Source of the DNA: Ascaphus truei
Taxonomy: Eukaryota > Chordata > Amphibia > Anura > Ascaphidae
Length of the DNA stretch: 64,000 nucleotides
Reading direction: 5' to 3'
NCBI GenBank assembly: GCA_036426205.1
Contig: CM071570.1
Span: 142,902,563 to 142,966,562 of the forward strand
Below the pieces are notes generated by a model that was not told where the DNA came from, searched no databases, and saw only the letters and a list, made by a program, of their open reading frames with translations. Made by a program: the position numbers and the translations under genes. Of this stretch, positions 57,610-64,000 are shown piece after piece (the first letter of the stretch is position 1; every line of letters begins with the position of its first letter).

Positions 57610-59000
57610 TCTTTAACACTGGCTGTGCTCAAAGCTGTGACCATGCCGCAAGCTTAAGCCTATAGGGAACCATGTATAAAATGGTTTTGAAGCAAAAAGT
57701 GGCACTGTGTGCTATTTGTGAAAAGAAAAAATGTGAACAAGCGCTAAAGATTAAGACAACCAATGTGACAGTTGAAATACAAAATTAAAGGCTGCCTAGT
57801 AATACTGTCAGTACTAACAGAAATACAGGAAACAAAGAAAAAAACCTTGGCGGCCAAAAGTTCAATGGATATTCAAGTTCATGTTCTGTTCTCAGGTGAT
57901 CAGCACACTCGGTTATGATTCTTTGGTAACAGGATATCAGGTGTGTAGATTATCTTTCCCATCAGTAAAGACGACGAAATGTGTTCACAAAAGTTTTAAG
58001 GATGTGTGTATCTCCAGAGTAGTATATACAGAATGGCAGAAATCAGCTGTGAAGCCAGTTCTGTAACATCTCTCAGAATATTGCTAAATGTTCTCGTGTG
58101 ACACCCAATGAAGAGGAAGCTGTTGCAGGCTAGGCCTGTCTGTAGCACAGCTGTCTTAGTGTCTTATTCCAATATATGTTATATAAAAAGAAAGAAAATG
58201 AAGTTAGCGCTACTAAAACCTAAATCAACACAGATACACACTTGTGAAGGTCCATGAAGCTGTGATGTTGTTGGTGACCATATAGGATATGGAGTATAAT
58301 GCAAACTATAATGTATAACCTATATGGTTAACAATGTACCAAATAATATCATTTATAATATGTAAATATTGTATCTAAAAATATCTGACATAATATATAT
58401 TCAATCATATAAATAATAAAAAAATATTTAAAAAAAATAAAATACAAATGAAAATCCAGTCCTAATACACTGTCTTCAAGATTATGCAGCCTGATTATGG
58501 GGATCACCACTCCCTCAAGAATATCTAGAAAAGAAAAAAACAAAAACAAGTGCACTCATGTGTAGTACTGTTTCAAAATGTACAGTATATGGAACTGGAA
58601 AAAAATAAAATGCGCACTCACAAACGCAAGAACAATAGCATGTATGAGATATATTCTCAATCGCCAACAATAGTAGCAGGTTCCAGCAAAAACTTCTGAT
58701 GCAGATTTGATGTCTCCTCTCACTGTGCTGACGGGACCGGGGATGTGACCGGCTTCCGTTTACCGGATGTAGAATGTGCGTGCCGTGCGCTTCCCCCACT
58801 ACGGTCCCTCCATCCCAGATGTTCTTCTCCGGCTGCCAACCTCTCTAGTTGCTTGTTAGGTCACAGGGCTCTCAGATAGTCTGTAGTATCCCACGTGGAA
58901 TCCTGCTTGGGCTGCCCTCACAATAAAGGGCGTGCGTTCCCGTCTGCTCGATCGTGTATGCGTTAGTATAATAAAAACTGTCTATACTTTCTCTAACACA

Positions 59001-59053
59001 TCCAAAAACCACCTACACGTTTCTTCTTTAGAACTTCGTCAGGGGTTTTTTCA
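59001..59053 (-). ncRNA. Hammerhead motif j, duplicate of motif i
   Basis: Same sequence as 56262-56318 with one G lost in stem I (GGTGG instead of GGGTGG on the minus strand) and one base inserted further out. Core CTGACGA is at 59037-59043. Confidence 0.55.
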
Positions 59054-59339
59054 CAATGGTCATCAGACATATTTTATAGATTGGATAGCCAATCATAGCT
59101 AGACAGAATTATATTTGATCATTGCTAACAGGTAAAGATTCAGAGAAAAATCTAAATTAATACTTTCACTGCTGGGGAGCAATATATTCTAAGGCGGGAC
59201 AATAGTAAACACTTTTGTGCTGCTGCTCGCGTTGCTTGCTGCGCGCGCTCTACCAGGAGCTTTTTGCTGTCCTGGCAGAGGGAGACAGCAAGCGCGCTTG
59301 GGAGGAGGTATCACTGGTGTGTCACTGGGTAGCTGATGT

Positions 59340-59895
59340 GTGTTTGGTGTGTGTGTGTGTGTGTGTTGTGTGGTGGTGTGTGTGTGTGTTGTGTGTGTGT
59401 GTGTGGGTGTGTGTGGTCCAATTTGAAGTGGTTGATGTTTGTGTGTCACTGTGGGAACCTGTGGTGTGTATATTGTGTGTGTGGTGTTGTATATTATATA
59501 ATATTATAAATGAAAAAAAGACATGTGAGAATAAATTATTTAACATTGTGCAGCACTTTGAAATATATTCACACACTAATCGAGCACGCACACACACACA
59601 CACACACACACAACACACATACACACAGACAACACACAATACATACACACACAGAACAGACACACCAATACAATACACACACAGACAGACACACACACAC
59701 ACATACATACACACAATATACACACATAACAACACACAACATACACACACATCAAAACATACACACACATACACACAATACAACACACACACCACACCAC
59801 CTCTGTGTGGCTCTGTGTTTGCGTCTGGGGCTCTGCTATCTCAGGACACCGACACAGAAGAAAAAAAGGCTGCAGCCCCCAAGTGCGAGATAGTA

Positions 59896-59926
<31 letters not shown>

Positions 59927-60113
59927 ATCTTATATATATTTAAAAATGAAAAAAAAAGACATGTGAGAAAATTATTATAACATGTGCAATTTGATAAATA
60001 TATTCACACACATACATCACACCACACACACACACACACACACACACAANNNNNNNNNNNNNNNNNNNNNNNNNNNNNNNNNNNNNNNNNNNNNNNNNNN
60101 NNNNNNNNNNNNN

Positions 60114-60149
<36 letters not shown>

Positions 60150-60235
60150 TACACACACACACACATACATACACACATATACGTACACATACACACACAT
60201 ACATACACACACATACACATACATACACACATACA

Positions 60236-60275
<40 letters not shown>
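59340..60275. repeat. TG and CA microsatellites around the gap
   Basis: (TG)n at 59340-59420 and again at about 59897-59928; (CA)n at 59588-59800, 60006-60049 and 60114-60275. Open frames are repeat translations. Confidence 0.9.
60050..60113. other. Assembly gap, 64 N
   Basis: A run of N inside a CA array. The true length is unknown. Confidence 0.95.
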
Positions 60276-60276
<1 letters not shown>

Positions 60277-60734
60277 CTGTGCTGGCTCTGTGCTTTGCTT
60301 GTCTGGTGGCTCTGCTATCTCAGGACACCGACACAGAAGAAAAAAAAAGGCTGCAGCCCCCAAGTGGCAAAATTTCAAACTCTCCTGTCTCTTCTGATTT
60401 TCTCAGCCTCCGCACGCATCATCAAGCATGCGGAGGGAGAAACTATAGCCGCACTGATTACAGATGCAGGGGCTTTGTGCATCTGTTCAGCGCGGCTCAG
60501 CCCGCCTCAGCGATGCTGATTTCACTATGTCCCAGGCCTAATACAAACACCATGCTTAGAAAACTTGATATGACATTTATATGACCAATCTTATGTAAAC
60601 AATTAAAGACAAAATGTATATAGACATCAATTATTAAAAAAAAAAATCAAAAAATTATGACAATAAATCATTTTGACAATACATGATAGTTCTATAGTTT
60701 ACCAAGTGGAATTAATAACTAAATTTAAAAAAAG

Positions 60735-61321
60735 AGATTGAGAGGAAAATTATGAAAACCTGATTTCTAGTCCCATGATCTTGAGGCCGTCAGTTTTCTT
60801 GTCATGGTACTGGAGAAAATGCCTAGAAATATAATGATTACTATTGCCATTCAATATGTTTCTCCTGTGCTCCAAAAACCTGACACACATTGGCCGTGTA
60901 GTGCGGCCTACATATTGGAGGCTGCAACTACAGGACAGCATGTAAATAACAAGAGAAGTTTGGCAATTGAAAAATCCCTTAATGGGGAAAATTTCCCCGC
61001 TAACAAAAGAAGTAAATTGTTTTTTACTTTCAATGAAGGAGCAGGTAATACACTCCCTCTATTACATTTATAGTTACCCATAGGTTTAAAACTAGGTTTA
61101 ACAGTGGAGGTAGATCTTAATTTAGTAGGAGCCAGCCTGTTCTTGATACTACCAGCCCTCCTATAAATCAAAGAAGGAGTAGTATCTAAATGTTCCTTAA
61201 GGATCGGATCATGTATCAGGATGCCCCAATGACGCTTCAGAATTGCCTCTACAGATCTATATGACTGGCTGAATTTGGTGGTGAAGGCCATCCTACCCTT
61301 CAAGTGAGTATGTCCCTTCAA
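60735..61321 (-). pseudogene. Penelope-like element C-terminus with GIY-YIG endonuclease, frameshifted
   Basis: Penelope-like elements encode a reverse transcriptase related to telomerase, fused to a GIY-YIG endonuclease. On the minus strand an upstream segment (61321-60908) shows FTTKFSQSYRSVEAILKRHW, a DPILKEHL block and PSLIYRRAGSIKNRLAP, the linker that precedes the endonuclease. A frameshift at about 60930 leads to CSLQYVGRTTRPMCVRFLEH, the GIY-YIG core (YVG, then R and EH), followed by HYISRHF. The reverse transcriptase itself is absent. Hammerhead motif m lies 5' and motif i lies 3' on the same strand, which is the expected Penelope layout. Confidence 0.75.
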
Positions 61322-61880
61322 CCTGAGATAAAAGAACGATAAAGGTAAACTACTTTTTTTTAGTACATTTTTATTTATCTTGTTTTAATGATATGATACT
61401 TTTTAAAAGCATTTTTTCATATATTTATTATGCCATTTTGGCATTTTGCTGCTTTTTTCCATAATTTGGTAACACAAAACCAAAACCAAACAATTTAAAT
61501 TTTGCCAAAACTAGAACACAAAACACAATTTATTTAGAACCAAAACAACATCCAAAAAAATAAATACAAATTTGAACCAAACCACAAGGGAAATTACCCA
61601 CCTTTACTTTATATTCTCCATGTCTATCTGTTCATAGCATGCACACACAATTGTAAGGTTTAAGCCTCTAAGTAGGTAGGAAGTTGTAGGCCCCTGCAAC
61701 CGCCACTTTAGATACTATCCTGTCCCTGACCACAGCCTTGTTGTTTGTCAGTGACCACTCTCTTTTCAGGCCTAATCCATTTAACTAAGAAAAAAGGGGG
61801 AAAAGCAGAGCACATCCAAGGGCGTAGGGTCTAAAACAAGAAAAAAGTTATTGAAACATTATTTAAAAAGGAGGTGCATG
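61322..61880. other. AT-rich, no gene seen
   Basis: Sequence between the Penelope-like remnant and motif m, with ACCAAAACC-type short repeats at about 61480-61580. No supported gene. Confidence 0.4.
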
Positions 61881-61926
61881 TCTCTCCTATGCGTTTCATA
61901 CACTTCTGTACTTTATCAAGGAGTGA
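61881..61926 (-). ncRNA. Hammerhead-like motif m
   Basis: Minus strand: CTCC (61920-61923) pairs with GGAG (61884-61887) as stem I. Core TTGATAA plus an extra A, stem II GTAC with GTAT (one wobble), GAAA, then ACGCAT as a weakened stem III and A at the cleavage position. The 3/8 pair is U-A. Located about 560 bases 5' of the Penelope-like coding remnant. Confidence 0.5.
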
Positions 61927-61979
61927 CAAAAACATTCTCCCTGAATTCCCTTTTAAAACTGGAGCTTCTGTGGTGTTTT

Positions 61980-62470
61980 CGTGCCAAAATGCTATTACGT
62001 CATGATGCAATGTGTACGCACCCGTGCGTGCGAGTGTGCCCTCCTCTGTTGTCAGACGTCCCGCCCGCTCAGCCCAACAGATATCCAGCCTGGAATCAAT
62101 ACTACTGTCCTTGGGCTGCGGACCCAGTAATGTCTGTGACACGCGCACCCGGCGGGGGGCGGTGCATGTCACAGCGCTAACCGCGATCTGCGGTCTGTGA
62201 GGGAAAAACCCTGCAGCACGGCGCGGCTGCACCTTCTGCGTGACGGTGCGTAGTGGGCCCAGTCCCATTGAGGGGCGGTGCTTACACGCACAGTGCACGC
62301 CGCGCCATGCCCACAGGCTGTACTGGGACCGCAGCCTTAGCTCCTTCAGGCCGTGGCCCCATTGGACGTGATGTCACAACACCAGGGCACAAATTTGCCT
62401 GCATACACCCCCTGAGTGCACACACATGTGCTAGTCCTCCCCCTGCATTATACGTCACAAACCTCAATGG
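61980..62470. repeat. GC-rich repeat-like block, no gene
   Basis: Elevated GC with short inverted blocks (for example GACACGCGCACC and GGTGCATGTCACAGCG near 62140). It may be the outer part of the Penelope-like pseudo-LTR. The overlapping frames on both strands have no recognisable domain. Confidence 0.35.
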
Positions 62471-64000
62471 AGGAGACTATTTCAGAAGAAGAAACAGTAC
62501 TAACAATAAATGTCACTATATATATACAACATTTTGACAATATGTTAAAAATATTGGCCAATCTCCCTGTCCCAATACAACAGAATAAAGAAACAACATT
62601 AGGAATAAAAAACATATATAGGGAAGCTATGATTCCTTGATAATTTTGCTTATGATATATTGAAAACAAAGTTGTTTTAGACTACTAGACATATTCATGA
62701 TGAAATCGCTAAAACAATTATCTTATGAGTATGAGGAAAACAATGTCTCCATTTATATTTGTCTTTACTTGGACAGATTCAGACAGTCAAGGCTCATGGT
62801 TACAAAGTGAGGCTATTCCATAAGACACCCGGGCTGTAAAAATTTCCACAGGATTCTGTAGCTTTGTTACATCTCAGATATTCAGAAAAATGTATATCGG
62901 TTTTGATTGTGCTGCCTCTTCCTGCAGTGCCACAACTACAGATACAATACTTTTGATTGCGTTGTAAAATTGTGAATACAAGTTCTCTAAATTGCATCTT
63001 TCTGATTAGTCTGAAATAATTTTCGACTATGTGATATGTCCTACTCTGTGACTATGTTTCGTGTTTTCAGTGAATTAATGTACAGTACATACTATAGAGA
63101 TATTTGATGGCTTCTATAGCAAGCCTTCCATGAATATATTATTGAAATGTAAAGTAAAAGTTAAATTGATTAGAGCCAGATAAGGGGAAAAAGTACAATA
63201 ACCAATTACTTTTTTTAATAACACAATAACGTTCAGCTTGCGTTGTGGAATTACATTACTATGTACTGTACTATGCTCCTGCAAGTTAATCCATCTCAAA
63301 TTAATTGTAGGAACTATACCTTCTTTGGTGAGAATTAAAGATATGCTGTCGTCAACACTTGAACAGAACCTTTGCTGACACCTAAACACAGAGAAGGGTG
63401 TGACATCCTGCCCTTGCTGCCTTGTGCTAATTAATCACTCTGGTATTTAGGGTCACTCAAGCATACAAATAAATGGAGAATAATTAGTGCATCTTTGTTC
63501 CAGGCTTAGCCTTGCACACCAGGCACTCTCTTAGAGCAAGAAGACTTTGTAGAAAGTGGGCTATTAGCATGCATGCAGCTTTACTTCTGTTCACAAAGTT
63601 CTTCAGGTATTTAAAGAAAAGCCAAATTTGTAGATGTGTGATTTAGGTTAGCATACCCTCCAGCATAGAGACCTCTTCCTTTTGGCTATTGCCTTACAGA
63701 GATATGATGTGTATCTGGACTCAATTTTACAGAAAACAAAACAAACTCAAATGAAACAAAAAAACATTCATGAAAAGACTGACAATATTTTGATTTATTT
63801 CATTATGTCCAATTTGATAGGTTTTCATAAAATATATCACTGTGCCATACAAAAGCATTGATTTTTGTTTAATGTTATGTTTATATTTATATCCTTTGCT
63901 TCTATAGATGTACATGAACACACAGGAAACATTAATGAATACTGTATGTGTAGTTAGTCTGTTACAATATGTTTATAATTGATACAATAACATACTACCA
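62471..64000. other. AT-rich, no gene seen
   Basis: About 1.5 kb without supported gene, RNA or repeat boundary. Confidence 0.45.

Larger units (their letters stand above)
57190..60049. repeat. Degraded duplicate of the preceding 2.7 kb
   Basis: From about 57625 the sequence repeats 54858 onward (offset 2767), through motif i, the AGGCC terminus and the TG/CA arrays (offset about 2733 by 59212). Copy 2 has many one-base losses, for example GTGCTATTTG for GTGCTCATTTG and GGCGGGACAATAG for GGCCTGGGACATAG. It ends at the N gap. This pattern fits an unpolished or falsely duplicated gap-edge sequence better than an old tandem duplication. Confidence 0.75.
56452..60540. mobile_element. TIR element with TG/CA arrays, expanded by duplication
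   Basis: AGGCCTGGGACATAGT at about 56459 faces ACTATGTCCCAGGCCT at about 60524-60540, so these are probably the ends of one non-autonomous DNA element. Its original body seems to be 56452-57180 joined to about 60360-60540, because CCCCCAAGTGGCA at 57165 recurs at 60358 and then continues to the right end. The material between appears to be an extra copy of earlier sequence. Confidence 0.5.

Overview
The window looks like repeat-dense, intergenic nuclear DNA of a vertebrate, most probably an anuran amphibian. I see no convincing host protein-coding gene, rRNA or tRNA gene; nearly every coding signal belongs to a decayed transposable element. The amphibian assignment is an inference. It rests on the mix of L1-like, L2/CR1-like and Penelope-like elements, abundant palindromic non-autonomous elements, and above all the recurrence of hammerhead-ribozyme-like motifs, which are known to be abundant in amphibian genomes and in Penelope-like elements.

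Layout. 0-10 kb: a GC-rich hairpin element (241-588), two hammerhead-like motifs each followed by AATAAA (about 2.0 and 3.6 kb), and a 1.3-kb inverted-repeat insertion with a 14-bp target duplication (6134-7482). 10-16.3 kb: an L2-like LINE tail (minus) next to an L1-like LINE (plus) with broken ORF1 and an ORF2 interrupted by only two in-frame TGA codons before it is truncated. 17-23.6 kb: a large inverted-repeat element whose arms are invaded by a short insertion, a CR1-type LINE tail, a roughly 590-bp tandem array and a TA-flanked MITE. 25-26.6 kb: a foldback element carrying long CA arrays. 27-31.7 kb: AT-rich with no gene seen. 31.7-35.3 kb: a decayed L2/CR1-like LINE (minus). 36-38.8 kb: microsatellites, a minisatellite and palindromes. 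38.9-42.4 kb: an LTR-like promoter region, a possible primer-binding site and gag-like open frames. 46.2-51.9 kb: an LTR retrotransposon with two LTRs whose only visible product is a long coiled-coil protein. It was later hit by the GC-rich hairpin element and by an 869-bp insertion carrying two hammerhead-like motifs. 52-62 kb: foldback elements, a MITE, a Penelope-like remnant with a GIY-YIG endonuclease domain, and a nested CA/TG-rich element containing a 64-N gap. The gap is bordered by what looks like a low-quality duplicate of the preceding 2.7 kb.

The unifying theme is self-cleaving-RNA architecture. About a dozen loci on both strands share a hammerhead plan: a CUGANGA-like core, a stem II hairpin, GAAA, a minimal stem III and flanks that can pair as stem I. 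Two (50811-50850 minus and 57528-57609 plus) keep the whole conserved core, and four others carry a paired 3/8 substitution that preserves base pairing. The Penelope-like endonuclease remnant lies on the same strand as one of these motifs once the nested element is discounted, which ties the motifs to that class. The second notable item is the LTR element with a coiled-coil-only ORF. Two regions (19988-22228 and about 57190-60049) carry indel-dominated divergence typical of unpolished long-read sequence and should be treated with caution.
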